From assembly GCA_023424235.1 (NCBI GenBank), contig JAFAEB010000259.1:1-8648 (forward strand): a DNA stretch of 8,648 nt, written 5' to 3'. The stretch is from Bacillota bacterium (GTDB lineage Bacteria; Bacillota; Clostridia; Lachnospirales; Lachnospiraceae). Of this stretch, positions 1 through 7,122 are shown one piece after another (position 1 is the stretch's first letter; each line of letters begins with the position of its first letter). The position numbers and the translations under genes are program-made. The notes below the pieces were generated by a model. The model saw only the letters and a list, made by a program, of their open reading frames with translations. It did not search any database and was not told where the DNA came from.

Positions 1-906
1 AATGAACACTGTATTGTATTTAACCAAGAACATACACCGATGAAAATAGAAAAAGCAACTTATCAAAAGCTTTTTGATTTTGTTAAGTTATTTCCACATT
101 ATTTTGTTGGTTCCAATGCAGACTTACCAATTGTTGGTGGTTCTATCTTATCACATGATCATTTCCAAGGTGGTAAATATGATTTTGCTATGGCAAAGGC
201 TAAAACAATACAACACGTTACTATAAAAGATTATGAAGATGTAGAGCTAGGTATTGTTGAATGGCCAATGTCTGTATTACGTTTAAGTGGTAAGGATATG
301 GATTCTATTATAGGTCTTGGAGCTCATATTCTAAAGTCATGGAGAAATTATACGGATGAAGAAGCTTTTATCTATGCTTATTCTAAGGAAAATGGAGATT
401 TACTCACGAAGGAAGAGCTTTTAAACTCTGATAGTGAAGATAGAAAAGGTTATGAAGCTCATAATACGATAACACCAATCGCTCGTAAAAATGGAGAGAA
501 TTATGAGCTCGATTTGGTATTACGTAATAATGTAACCACCGAGGAACATCCTTTTGGTGTATATCACCCACATGAAGAATTACACCATATTAAAAAAGAG
601 AATATCGGTTTAATTGAGGTAATGGGATTAGCAGTATTACCAGCTAGACTAAAGGATGAGATGGAACTCTTAAAAGAATTCATTCTATCAGGCAAGGATG
701 TTACTAGCAATGAAAATCTAGCGAAACACAGTTTATGGGTTGAACAAATTAAAGAAAAGTATGAGAAGATTGGCATGAATAATATCAACTCTATAATTGA
801 AGACGAGATAGGTAATGTATTCTTAAAAGTTTTAGAACACGCAGGTGTATACAAATGTGATGAAAGTGGTATTGAACACTTTATGCGTTTTATTAACACT
901 TTATAG
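1..906 (+). CDS. galT: UDP-glucose--hexose-1-phosphate uridylyltransferase, class II (5'-truncated by window)
   Basis: Transfers UMP between UDP-glucose and galactose-1-phosphate in the Leloir pathway, in the cytoplasm. The frame is open from base 1 (N-E-H-C-I-V-F-N before the first Met at 40), so the gene starts outside the window and only the last 301 codons are seen; class II enzymes are roughly 500 residues, so about 200 are missing. The active-site signature is HDHFQGG at 154-174, which matches the HxHxQ motif whose second histidine is the uridylylated nucleophile in the family. A second histidine-rich stretch (EEHPFGVYHPHEELHH, about 541-588) is also typical of the Firmicutes-type enzyme. 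It is followed by a strong terminator, so it is probably the last gene of a galactose operon whose other members would lie upstream. I see no frameshift. Confidence 0.93.
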   Translation, partial: NEHCIVFNQEHTPMKIEKATYQKLFDFVKLFPHYFVGSNADLPIVGGSILSHDHFQGGKYDFAMAKAKTIQHVTIKDYEDVELGIVEWPMSVLRLSGKDMDSIIGLGAHILKSWRNYTDEEAFIYAYSKENGDLLTKEELLNSDSEDRKGYEAHNTITPIARKNGENYELDLVLRNNVTTEEHPFGVYHPHEELHHIKKENIGLIEVMGLAVLPARLKDEMELLKEFILSGKDVTSNENLAKHSLWVEQIKEKYEKIGMNNINSIIEDEIGNVFLKVLEHAGVYKCDESGIEHFMRFINTL

Positions 907-975
907 AAGGTATCATGGGGCAAGCATTTTAACGTGCAAAAACTTTGAAAATAGAAATAAATAAAAGAGATTATG

Positions 976-1025
976 AAAAGAAGGATCTAGGAAGCTTAAA
1001 AGAGCAATTAGATCCTTCTTTTTTT
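976..1025 (+). terminator. Rho-independent terminator after galT
   Basis: A perfect 14-bp stem (976-989 with 1009-1022) has AAGGATCTA as its left core. The inner loop can extend by GCTT/GAGC pairing (994-997 with 1002-1005). The T-run spans 1019-1025. It lies 70 bp after the galT stop and immediately before the next promoter, so it separates the galactose and serine transcription units. Confidence 0.92.
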
Positions 1026-1026
1026 A

Positions 1027-1054
1027 TTGCATTTCATTTTATTTACTATATAAT
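1027..1054 (+). promoter_or_regulatory. Probable sigma-A promoter of the sdaAB-sdaAA operon
   Basis: A perfect -10 box TATAAT (1049-1054) is preceded after 16 bp by a weak -35 TTGCAT (1027-1032, matching the first three bases of TTGACA). The -35 directly abuts the T-run of the preceding terminator. The predicted start near 1061 gives a leader of about 105 nt. I recognise no riboswitch in that leader. It contains a small inverted repeat ATTGTT/AACAAT (1140-1145, 1149-1154) just before the weak AAGG ribosome site. Confidence 0.6.
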
Positions 1055-1165
1055 GGGAGTATGAATTGTTCATTAATGGTATAAATAATTAGTGAATGTA
1101 AACTATAAATAGTAAGAATTTTATCTACAAGAGAAAGGAATTGTTTTTAACAATAAGGTTAGATC

Positions 1166-1849
1166 ATGAGTGCGAGTAAAGACATAAGTGTTTTTGATAT
1201 TATTGGTCCGAATATGATTGGACCATCCAGTTCACATACTGCTGGTGCATTGAGAATCGCTCGTTTAGCTAAAAAAATGGTAAAAAATCCAATTCGTGAA
1301 GTGGAGTTTATTCTTTATGGTTCTTTTGCCAATACTTATAAAGGTCATGGTACGGATAGAGCTTTAGTAGGTGGTATGTTAGGATTTGATACAGAAGATT
1401 ATAGAATCAAAGAATCCTTTCATTATGCGAAAGAGCAAGGACTTGACTATGTATTTAAAACGGATACCACAAGGAATGATGTTCATCCTAATACCGTAGA
1501 TATAATAATTCGTGATATTAAAAATGAAGTTACGAGAGTAACTGGTGTATCTGTTGGCGGCGGTAGAGCTTTATTAAAAAATATTAATGGTGTAGATATT
1601 GATTTATCTGGAGAATATTTTACCGTTGTTACAAAACATTTAGATTTACCAGGTGTAGTTGCTGGTATAACGAATATACTTAGCTCCTTTGGAATCAATA
1701 TTGCATTTATGAAATTATATCGAGAAACAAAGGGCACAATAGCTTATTCAATTATTGAAGCAGATCAACCAATAGCTCCTGAAGTAATTGGTGAAATGGA
1801 ATCACTAAAGAGCATTATTAGCGCATTTCTTATAGACAAGAATTATTAG
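1166..1849 (+). CDS. sdaAB: L-serine dehydratase, iron-sulfur-dependent, beta subunit
   Basis: Regulatory and partner subunit of the two-chain L-serine ammonia-lyase that converts serine to pyruvate and ammonia in the cytoplasm. The 227-residue product has the SDH-beta domain at residues 8-145, with the family signature GPSSSHTAG (19-27) and GHGTD (60-64). An ACT domain follows from about 152 to 225 (TVVTKHLDLPGVVAGITNIL region); in this family it probably senses serine or stabilises the complex. The start has only a modest AAGG at 1155-1158, 7 nt upstream, but the N-terminus begins as expected for the family. The gene lies 12 bp before the alpha-subunit gene, so the two are co-transcribed and probably made in equal amounts. 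Length and domain order are normal for a type 2 enzyme. I see nothing broken. Confidence 0.95.
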   Translation: MSASKDISVFDIIGPNMIGPSSSHTAGALRIARLAKKMVKNPIREVEFILYGSFANTYKGHGTDRALVGGMLGFDTEDYRIKESFHYAKEQGLDYVFKTDTTRNDVHPNTVDIIIRDIKNEVTRVTGVSVGGGRALLKNINGVDIDLSGEYFTVVTKHLDLPGVVAGITNILSSFGINIAFMKLYRETKGTIAYSIIEADQPIAPEVIGEMESLKSIISAFLIDKNY

Positions 1850-1861
1850 GAAGGACTAAGT

Positions 1862-2749
1862 ATGGACGATATATTAAATTTTACAACAGGAATACAACTA
1901 TTAGAGATATGTGAAGAAAGAAATATAACCATTGGTGAAGCAATGATATTACGAGAAGAAGCTCTTTTTGGTATAAGTAGAGAAGAACAATGGGATAGAA
2001 TGAGACATTCTTGGTCCATCATGAAGGAAGCAGCAACCAGGGCCTTAAAAGGTGATATTGTATCCATTGGTGGTCTAATTGGTGGAGAAGCTGCTAAACT
2101 CAATAGTAGAAGATTATCAGGCCAAAAAAGTCCATGTGGAAGCCTTATGAGTAGAGCTATAACATATGCCATGGGAGTTCTTGAAGTAAATGCATCAATG
2201 GGGCTAATCGTTGCAGCACCAACGGCTGGATCTTCCGGTGTAATTCCTGGAACATTTCTTGCTATACAAGAGGAGTATAATTTTAGTGATGATGATATGA
2301 TTAAGGCATTATTTCATGCAGGAGCAGTGGGCTATATTATCGCTCTGAATGCTACAATTGCAGGTGCTGAGGGTGGATGTCAAGCAGAGGTTGGATCGGC
2401 CTCTAGTATGGCTGCATCAGCTATAACTGAATTGCTTGGTGGAACTCCATCCCAAAGTTTATACGCAGCCTCTAGTGCAATTGCAAACCTCCTAGGACTT
2501 GTTTGTGATCCGATAGGTGGACTTGTAGAAGCACCATGTCAACAGCGAAATGCTATGGGTGTATCCAATGCATTAATATGCTCTGAAATAGCACTAAGTG
2601 GAATTCGAACCGTGGTACCATTTGACGAAACAGTTGCAGTAATGTATCAAGTTGGGCGAAGTATGCCTCATGAGCTAAAAGAAACTGCTCTTGGAGGACT
2701 TGCTAAAGCTCCAAGTGCATGTGGTAGCTGTAGCAAGTGTTATATATAA
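1862..2749 (+). CDS. sdaAA: L-serine dehydratase, iron-sulfur-dependent, alpha subunit
   Basis: Catalytic, [4Fe-4S]-containing subunit of L-serine dehydratase, 295 residues. Cysteines sit at 173 (GGCQAEVG), 215 (CDPIGG) and 226 (APCQQRN). The spacings of 42 and 11 residues equal those I recall for the three cluster ligands of the structurally studied Legionella enzyme. The C-terminus ends in a cysteine-rich tail (C287, C290, C293); in the single-chain enzyme a C-terminal cysteine reaches back to cap the cluster, so one of these is probably the fourth ligand. A Ser/Gly-rich loop (AAPTAGSSGVIPG, 118-130) belongs to the substrate pocket. AGGAAGGA at 1848-1855 is a good ribosome site overlapping the end of sdaAB. 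The oxygen-labile cluster fits an anaerobic host. I see no terminator after the stop; an A-rich repeat begins one base later. Confidence 0.95.
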   Translation: MDDILNFTTGIQLLEICEERNITIGEAMILREEALFGISREEQWDRMRHSWSIMKEAATRALKGDIVSIGGLIGGEAAKLNSRRLSGQKSPCGSLMSRAITYAMGVLEVNASMGLIVAAPTAGSSGVIPGTFLAIQEEYNFSDDDMIKALFHAGAVGYIIALNATIAGAEGGCQAEVGSASSMAASAITELLGGTPSQSLYAASSAIANLLGLVCDPIGGLVEAPCQQRNAMGVSNALICSEIALSGIRTVVPFDETVAVMYQVGRSMPHELKETALGGLAKAPSACGSCSKCYI

Positions 2750-2750
2750 A

Positions 2751-2965
2751 AAGCAATTAGAAAAACAAATAAAAGTAAAAAAAGTAAATTGTAAAAGCAA
2801 TTAGAAAAAGTAAATAGTAAAATAAATAGTATAAGCAATTAGAAAAACAAATAAAAGTATATAAAGTAAACTATAAAAGCAATTAGAAAAAGTAAATAGT
2901 ATAATAAATAGTATAAGCTAATAGAAAAAGTAAGTAAAAAGTAAATAGATAAGTAATAGAAATGT
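2751..2965 (+). repeat. A-rich composite tandem repeat (82-bp period made of 44 + 38 bp)
   Basis: The header AAGCAATTAGAAAAA recurs at 2751, 2795, 2833 and 2877. Degenerate copies start at 2915 (AAGCTAATAGAAAAA) and 2951 (AAGTAATAGAAA). Spacings are 44, 38, 44, 38 and 36 bp. Copies 2751-2832 and 2833-2914 differ at only about 5 of 82 positions, so the higher-order unit duplicated recently. The + strand is nearly free of C apart from the AAGC header. There is no ribosome site or plausible reading frame. The array begins one base after the sdaAA stop. The rest of the gap (2966-3025) is plain AT-rich sequence in which I see nothing. Confidence 0.9.
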
Positions 2966-3025
2966 TAGCAGAAAAAGCATATATAATCATAAATATAATA
3001 ATCAAATTACCATATTTATAATGAG

Positions 3026-3055
3026 TGACAAATGATAGTTAAGGTATGACAAATG
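3026..3055 (+). promoter_or_regulatory. Direct repeat pair TGACAAATG, candidate activator site for the PspC gene
   Basis: Two identical 9-mers, TGACAAATG at 3026-3034 and 3047-3055, lie 21 bp apart start to start, close to two helical turns. They sit 31 bp upstream of the -35 box of the next gene, about -95 to -66 from the predicted transcription start. Direct repeats phased to the helix are typical of response regulators. Which regulator binds, if any, is unknown. Confidence 0.4.
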
Positions 3056-3086
3056 TAACAACTTTCATAGATCCCATTGATTTTAA

Positions 3087-3114
3087 TTGACTATAAAAAC
3101 TAAGATGCTATAAT
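3087..3114 (+). promoter_or_regulatory. Sigma-A promoter of the PspC-domain gene
   Basis: TTGACT (3087-3092) and TATAAT (3109-3114) are separated by 16 bp: five of six and six of six consensus matches. This is the best promoter in the window. Transcription should start near 3121, giving a leader of about 42 nt. Confidence 0.8.
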
Positions 3115-3117
3115 TAT

Positions 3118-3130
3118 CTTATCAGATAAG
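3118..3130. promoter_or_regulatory. Operator-like inverted repeat at the transcription start
   Basis: CTTATC-A-GATAAG is a perfect 6-bp inverted repeat around one central base. It begins 3 bp after the -10 box and covers the predicted start site, the classic place for a repressor. Such a short palindrome in AT-rich DNA could also be chance. Confidence 0.4.
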
Positions 3131-3162
3131 TTAAGTTGATTTGATTAAAGGAGGGTTAGTCT

Positions 3163-3345
3163 ATGGAACCAAAAAAATTGTATCGCTCAAGAAATAATAG
3201 AATGATTAGTGGAGTATGCGGAGGATTTGCTGAGTATATTAATCTAGATCCTACAATTGTTCGTTTGTTATGGGTTTTATTCTGTTTCGCAGGTGGAACA
3301 GGAGTATTAGCGTATATAATTGCTGCTATAATAATACCTGAATAA
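3163..3345 (+). CDS. Small PspC-domain membrane protein
   Basis: A 60-residue protein that is one PspC domain. The N-terminal part is basic (KKLYRSRNNR), followed by the family core ISGVCGGFAEYINLDP (about 15-30) and one hydrophobic segment at about 33-58 (VRLLWVLFCFAGG... to AAIIIP), so it is probably a single-span inner-membrane protein. PspC proteins act in envelope stress responses in proteobacteria; stand-alone copies in Firmicutes are common but their job is less clear. AAAGGAGGG (3147-3155), 7 nt before ATG, is a near-perfect ribosome site. The gene is monocistronic, with its own strong promoter and terminator. Candidate operator sites upstream suggest regulated expression, consistent with a stress role, but that is inference. 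I would not assign pspC by orthology. Confidence 0.88.
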   Translation: MEPKKLYRSRNNRMISGVCGGFAEYINLDPTIVRLLWVLFCFAGGTGVLAYIIAAIIIPE

Positions 3346-3360
3346 TTATGTGAATGAAAA

Positions 3361-3410
3361 GGGGCTGTTGCATATGACTGTTTATTAGTCATAAGGCAAC
3401 AGCTTTTCTT
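3361..3410 (+). terminator. Rho-independent terminator after the PspC-domain gene
   Basis: A two-part hairpin: outer stem GCTGTTGC/GCAACAGC (3364-3371 with 3396-3403), a small internal loop, then inner stem TATGACT/AGTCATA (3373-3379 with 3387-3393) around a 7-nt loop. TTTTCTT (3404-3410) follows. It lies about 18 bp after the stop codon. Confidence 0.9.
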
Positions 3411-3504
3411 AGAAGTATAAATATAGATTCCTTAGGTTATTTATTTACATCTTAGAATAATTATGGTAGAGTATTTAAAGACAAGTTTTAAGTTGGAGGA
3501 CAAT

Positions 3505-5271
3505 ATGAAGAAGATAATTGATATAATTGCAGATGAATTAGTGAATGCATTTATAGAAAAAGGTTATGATGGAAAATATGGAATGGTTACTTTATCAAAT
3601 AGACCAGATTTATGTGAGTATCAATGTAATGGTGCATTAGCAGCAGCTAAAGTATATAAGAAATCACCTATTAGTATTGCCAATGAAATTGTAGAAATTA
3701 TCAATGAAAAGCCATTGTTTGATAAAGTAGAGGCGATAATGCCAGGATTTATTAATATTAATATTAACAACGAGCTTCTAAGTAATTATTTAAATGATAT
3801 GATTACAGCAGAACAATTCGGTGTAAATAAAGTTGAGAAAGCAAAAACCATGGTACTTGACTACGGCGGTCCAAATGTTGCGAAACCTTTACATGTAGGA
3901 CATTTACGTTCTGCAATTATTGGTGAAAGCTTAAAACGTATTAATCGTTTTGTAGGCAATAAAGTAATTGGAGATGCTCATTTTGGAGACTGGGGCTTAC
4001 AAATTGGTTTAATTATAACAGAATTAAAAAAGAGAAAACCTGAGTTAGTATATTTTGATGATACTTATGAAGGTGAATACCCAAGTGAACCACCATTTAC
4101 CATATCAGAATTAGAAGAAATATATCCAGCTGCCAATGAATATTCCAAAACACACCCTGAGTTTAAAGAAGAAGCAAAACAAGCAACTTATCTTTTACAA
4201 AATGGGAATAGAGGATATACAGCTTTATGGAATCATATCTTATCCGTATCCATAACTGACTTAAAGAAAATATATGATAGTCTCAATGTAACCTTTGATT
4301 TGTGGAAGAAAGAAAGTGATGCAGCACCTTATATTCCTGATATGGTTAAATATCTAAAGGATAATAATTATACTAGAATTAGTGATGGTGCTTTAGTAGT
4401 AGACGTAAAAGAAGAGACAGATACCAAAGAAATGCCACCATGTATGATCTTAAAATCTGATGGAGCATCCTTATATGATACTACGGATCTTGCAACTATG
4501 GTAGAACGTATGAAATTATTTAATCCAGATGCAATCACTTATGTTGTAGATAAAAGACAAGATTTATATTTTGAACGAGTATTTCGTTGTGCTAAGAAAA
4601 CCAAATTAGTGGATGAAAATGTAGTATTAACCTTCCTAGGTTTTGGCACTATGAATGGTAAAGATGGTAAAGCATTTAAAACTAGAGATGGTGGTGTTAT
4701 GAGATTAGAAACACTAATTTCAAACATTAACGAAGCAGTATTTACTAAAATGATGGAAAATCGTGAGATGCCTGATGAGGAAGCAAGAGAAATCGCTAAA
4801 AAGGTTGGACTTGCAGCTTTAAAATATGGTGATTTATCAAATCAAGCTTCAAAAGATTATATCTTTGATGTAGATAGATTTATATCCTTTGAAGGAAATA
4901 CTGGCCCTTATATTCTATATACCATTGTTCGTATTAAGTCCATCTTAAATAAATATAAAGAGCTTAATGGTGATGTGAATGGTCTAGTTATTAAACCAAC
5001 TACAATAGATAGTGAAAGAGCATTAATGTTAGAAGTAAGTAAATTCAATGAAGTTATCGAAAATGCTTGTAAAGACAATGCACCTCATAGATTATGCCAA
5101 TATATCTATGACTTAGCAAATGCTTTTAATAGCTTCTATCATGAAAATAAAATTATAGCAGAAGAAGATAAAGAAAAGCAAAATTCATGGATTTCATTAA
5201 TCAATTTAGTACGTGGCATACTTGAGACATGTATTGATTTATTAGGATTTGAAGCACCAGAAAGAATGTAA
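3505..5271 (+). CDS. argS: Arginyl-tRNA synthetase
   Basis: Class I cytoplasmic synthetase that charges tRNA-Arg with arginine using ATP, 588 residues. The N-terminal tRNA-recognition domain covers about 1-110. The catalytic domain carries the HIGH-type motif HVGHL (130-134) preceded by GGPNVAKPL. The KMSKS region is GKDGKAFKTRDGG (385-397), lacking a canonical lysine signature as is usual in ArgRS. The C-terminal DALR anticodon-binding domain runs from about 466 (NTGPYILYT) to the end (GFEAPERM). I chose ATG 3505 because GGAGGA lies at 3495-3500. An in-frame ATG at 3463 would add 14 residues but has no ribosome site. The gap to the previous terminator is about 95 bp, too short for a T-box leader. 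A stable terminator follows the stop, so the gene is monocistronic. A weak promoter could lie near 3444-3473 (TTTACA, TAGAGT), which I do not call. Confidence 0.97.
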   Translation: MKKIIDIIADELVNAFIEKGYDGKYGMVTLSNRPDLCEYQCNGALAAAKVYKKSPISIANEIVEIINEKPLFDKVEAIMPGFINININNELLSNYLNDMITAEQFGVNKVEKAKTMVLDYGGPNVAKPLHVGHLRSAIIGESLKRINRFVGNKVIGDAHFGDWGLQIGLIITELKKRKPELVYFDDTYEGEYPSEPPFTISELEEIYPAANEYSKTHPEFKEEAKQATYLLQNGNRGYTALWNHILSVSITDLKKIYDSLNVTFDLWKKESDAAPYIPDMVKYLKDNNYTRISDGALVVDVKEETDTKEMPPCMILKSDGASLYDTTDLATMVERMKLFNPDAITYVVDKRQDLYFERVFRCAKKTKLVDENVVLTFLGFGTMNGKDGKAFKTRDGGVMRLETLISNINEAVFTKMMENREMPDEEAREIAKKVGLAALKYGDLSNQASKDYIFDVDRFISFEGNTGPYILYTIVRIKSILNKYKELNGDVNGLVIKPTTIDSERALMLEVSKFNEVIENACKDNAPHRLCQYIYDLANAFNSFYHENKIIAEEDKEKQNSWISLINLVRGILETCIDLLGFEAPERM

Positions 5272-5277
5272 GATTTG

Positions 5278-5313
5278 GGCTATTGCAAAATTATATTTTG
5301 CAATAGCCTTTAT
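5278..5313 (+). terminator. Rho-independent terminator after argS
   Basis: A perfect 13-bp stem, GGCTATTGCAAAA (5278-5290) with TTTTGCAATAGCC (5296-5308), around the loop TTATA, followed by TTTATT. It starts 6 bp after the argS stop codon. Confidence 0.92.
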
Positions 5314-5340
5314 TAAAAGGTTCGTAATGATATAAAACTT

Positions 5341-5625
5341 GGTTAGGGTGTCAAAAGCTTTATTTTAATTAAAAGTTCGGCAATTTGCATAAAGTCAAAA
5401 GACTCATGCTTCGTTCCAATGCATAAGATATTCTAATTCTTTCAAAATTTGCAATAGACATATCAAACGACAGATAACTCGCTACGCTCAAACAGTTCTG
5501 TCATTTGATATAACACAAATTATGAAAGCAAAGAACATCTAATGCATTACAATAGGCGCATTCGTTCTTTTGCTATGTGCAAATCGCCAGTATTATTTTA
5601 TGATAAAGCTTTTGACACCTAACCC
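5341..5625. mobile_element. 285-bp MITE-like element, inverted-repeat along its full length
   Basis: The ends are inverted repeats: 5347-5363 and 5603-5619 pair perfectly over 17 bp (core TGTCAAAAGCTTTAT), and the outermost bases (GGTTAGGG versus GGGTTAGG read inward) match with a one-base shift. The two arms remain complementary almost to the centre: for example GGCAATTTGC (5379-5388) pairs with GCAAATCGCC (5579-5588), and ATATCAAACGACAG (5460-5473) with CTGTCATTTGATAT (5498-5511). The apex loop is about 24 nt. Arm identity is roughly 70% by eye. AAACT occurs just outside both ends (5335-5339, 5626-5630), a possible 5-bp target duplication. There is no coding frame, so any transposition would need a transposase from elsewhere. 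The remaining 5631-5691 holds nothing I can identify. A structured RNA gene is the alternative. Confidence 0.65.
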
Positions 5626-5706
5626 AAACTGAATCTTTATTTATATATTTACCATTATTATTAATTGATATGCAAACTTTACAGTAAATATAGGAGGCAA
5701 GGCTTT

Positions 5707-7026
5707 ATGTATCAAATATTACCCCAATTAATTTTGTACGGAAATTTAAGAAATGACTCAATATTAAATACCTTAGATGAAGTTACATATAGCATAGGTG
5801 AAAACAAATCTGGCATGGATTTATTACAGCGAAACTCTTTGATTACTAAGGTTCATTCGTCTATAAATAATCTTTTACAAGTTGCAATTGAGCATGGATT
5901 TACGATGGATTTATGGCAGAATTATATAGCATATCTTATTGCGATGAATGAAAATCCATTTAGCTTAAGTGTTGAAGGTACGAAAGATAGAGAAGATAGT
6001 TTAAAGGAGATTGTATTAAAAGAGCTAAAGTATATAAAAGAACTATTTTTTTATGATTTTTCAAAAATAGAAAACTTTCTTGGGATATCTGTGTTCTCAA
6101 CCATATCATCCTCTAATCAATGTCCTAATAAAAAGAGCATAAACCCCTTACTTAGTGAAAGAGTAATAGGTTTATATGTAGAACTGAAAGAATGTAATAA
6201 TGAGATAGAAATGTACCATGTTATTAGAAACTTTTATAAAAGCTATGGAGTAGGCATACTTGGTTTAAATAAAGCCTTTCGCTTAGGTAAAGTGAAGAAT
6301 GAACTAAGCCTTCTAGCAATACAAACTGCAAATAATATAAAACTATCAAATTTAATAGGTTATGAAATACAGAAAAAAAAATTAATTGATAATACGGAAG
6401 CGTTTATTCATGGTTATAAATGTAATAATGTATTGTTATTTGGTGATAGTGGTACGGGTAAATCGACCTCTGTAAAAGCTATATTGAATCAATATTATGA
6501 TAAAGGTCTTAGAATGATTGAGCTATATAAACATGAATTTAAGGATTTATCAGCATTAATTGGAATGCTTAGAATGCGTAATTATAAATTTATTATCTTT
6601 ATGGATGATTTATCTTTTGAAGAATTTGAAATTGAATATAAATATTTAAAAGCTGTTATTGAAGGTGGATTAGAGGAGAAGCCAGATAATATTCTTATCT
6701 ATGCTACTTCCAATCGAAGACATCTTATTCGTGAAACTTGGTCAGATAGAAGTGACATGTCAAAAGATGAATTACACCATTCAGATACGATGGAGGAGAA
6801 GCTATCCTTAGTTTCAAGGTTTGGTGTTACCATTAACTTTTCATCACCAAATCAATCTGAATTTTTTGAAATTGTTAAAGAGTTAGCCCGTAAGGAAGGA
6901 ATAACTCTTTCTGAAGATGAACTACTTAAAAAAGCGAATATGTGGGAATTAAGTCATGGCGGTAAATCTGGCAGGACAGCACAACAATTTATACATTATT
7001 TATCCCATATGGAAAGTCAAACCTGA
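5707..7026 (+). CDS. DUF815-family AAA+ ATPase
   Basis: A 439-residue cytoplasmic protein with an N-terminal mostly helical region (1-215) of no recognised function and a C-terminal AAA+ module. Walker A is GDSGTGKST (246-254), Walker B FIIFMDD (295-301), the sensor-1 stretch is ATSNRRHL (333-340), and a probable arginine finger lies in SRFG (370-373). The C-terminal lid includes SHGGKSGRTAQQF (416-428). The motif set and spacing are those of DUF815, a family conserved in many bacteria with no established role. AGGAGG (5692-5697) lies 9 nt before ATG 5707. An in-frame TTG at 5665 lies upstream of that ribosome site and would translate through it, so I reject it. The gene follows a mobile-looking hairpin and ends in its own terminator, so neighbours give no hint of function. 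I did not find a convincing promoter. Confidence 0.88.
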   Translation: MYQILPQLILYGNLRNDSILNTLDEVTYSIGENKSGMDLLQRNSLITKVHSSINNLLQVAIEHGFTMDLWQNYIAYLIAMNENPFSLSVEGTKDREDSLKEIVLKELKYIKELFFYDFSKIENFLGISVFSTISSSNQCPNKKSINPLLSERVIGLYVELKECNNEIEMYHVIRNFYKSYGVGILGLNKAFRLGKVKNELSLLAIQTANNIKLSNLIGYEIQKKKLIDNTEAFIHGYKCNNVLLFGDSGTGKSTSVKAILNQYYDKGLRMIELYKHEFKDLSALIGMLRMRNYKFIIFMDDLSFEEFEIEYKYLKAVIEGGLEEKPDNILIYATSNRRHLIRETWSDRSDMSKDELHHSDTMEEKLSLVSRFGVTINFSSPNQSEFFEIVKELARKEGITLSEDELLKKANMWELSHGGKSGRTAQQFIHYLSHMESQT

Positions 7027-7062
7027 TTATTGGTATGATTGATATTAACGTAATATAGTATA

Positions 7063-7119
7063 GGCTCTAAAGATAGGAACTTGATTCATAATCATGTATC
7101 TATGTTTAGGGCCTTTTTT
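7063..7119 (+). terminator. Rho-independent terminator after the DUF815 gene
   Basis: GGCTCTAAA (7063-7071) pairs with TTTAGGGCC (7105-7113) with one G-U pair. The helix continues past a mismatch (ATAG 7073-7076 with CTAT 7100-7103) and an inner TGATT/AATCA stem. Six T residues (7114-7119) follow. Confidence 0.9.
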
Positions 7120-7122
7120 CTT

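Noticed and set aside
564..923. Minus-strand open frames here and at 1483-1737, 1846-2172, 3156-3392, 4539-4727 and 8265-8546
   Set aside because: Each lies opposite a well-supported + strand gene, resembles no known family, and is explained by codon composition.
2751..2965. CRISPR-like array
   Set aside because: The units are head-to-tail and alike along their whole length, with no unique spacers and no cas genes in view.
2962..3021. Small open frame of 19 codons (MLAEKAY...)
   Set aside because: It has no ribosome site and low-complexity composition, in an intergenic stretch.
3411..3504. T-box leader for argS
   Set aside because: Only about 95 bp lie between the previous terminator and the start codon, with no T-box sequence or antiterminator pair; T-box leaders are longer.
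3463..3504. Upstream ATG start for argS
   Set aside because: It has no ribosome site, while GGAGGA precedes ATG 3505, which also gives a normal N-terminus.
5665..5706. TTG start for the DUF815 gene
   Set aside because: The frame from TTG runs through AGGAGG itself, and no ribosome site lies before it; ATG 5707 is well placed.
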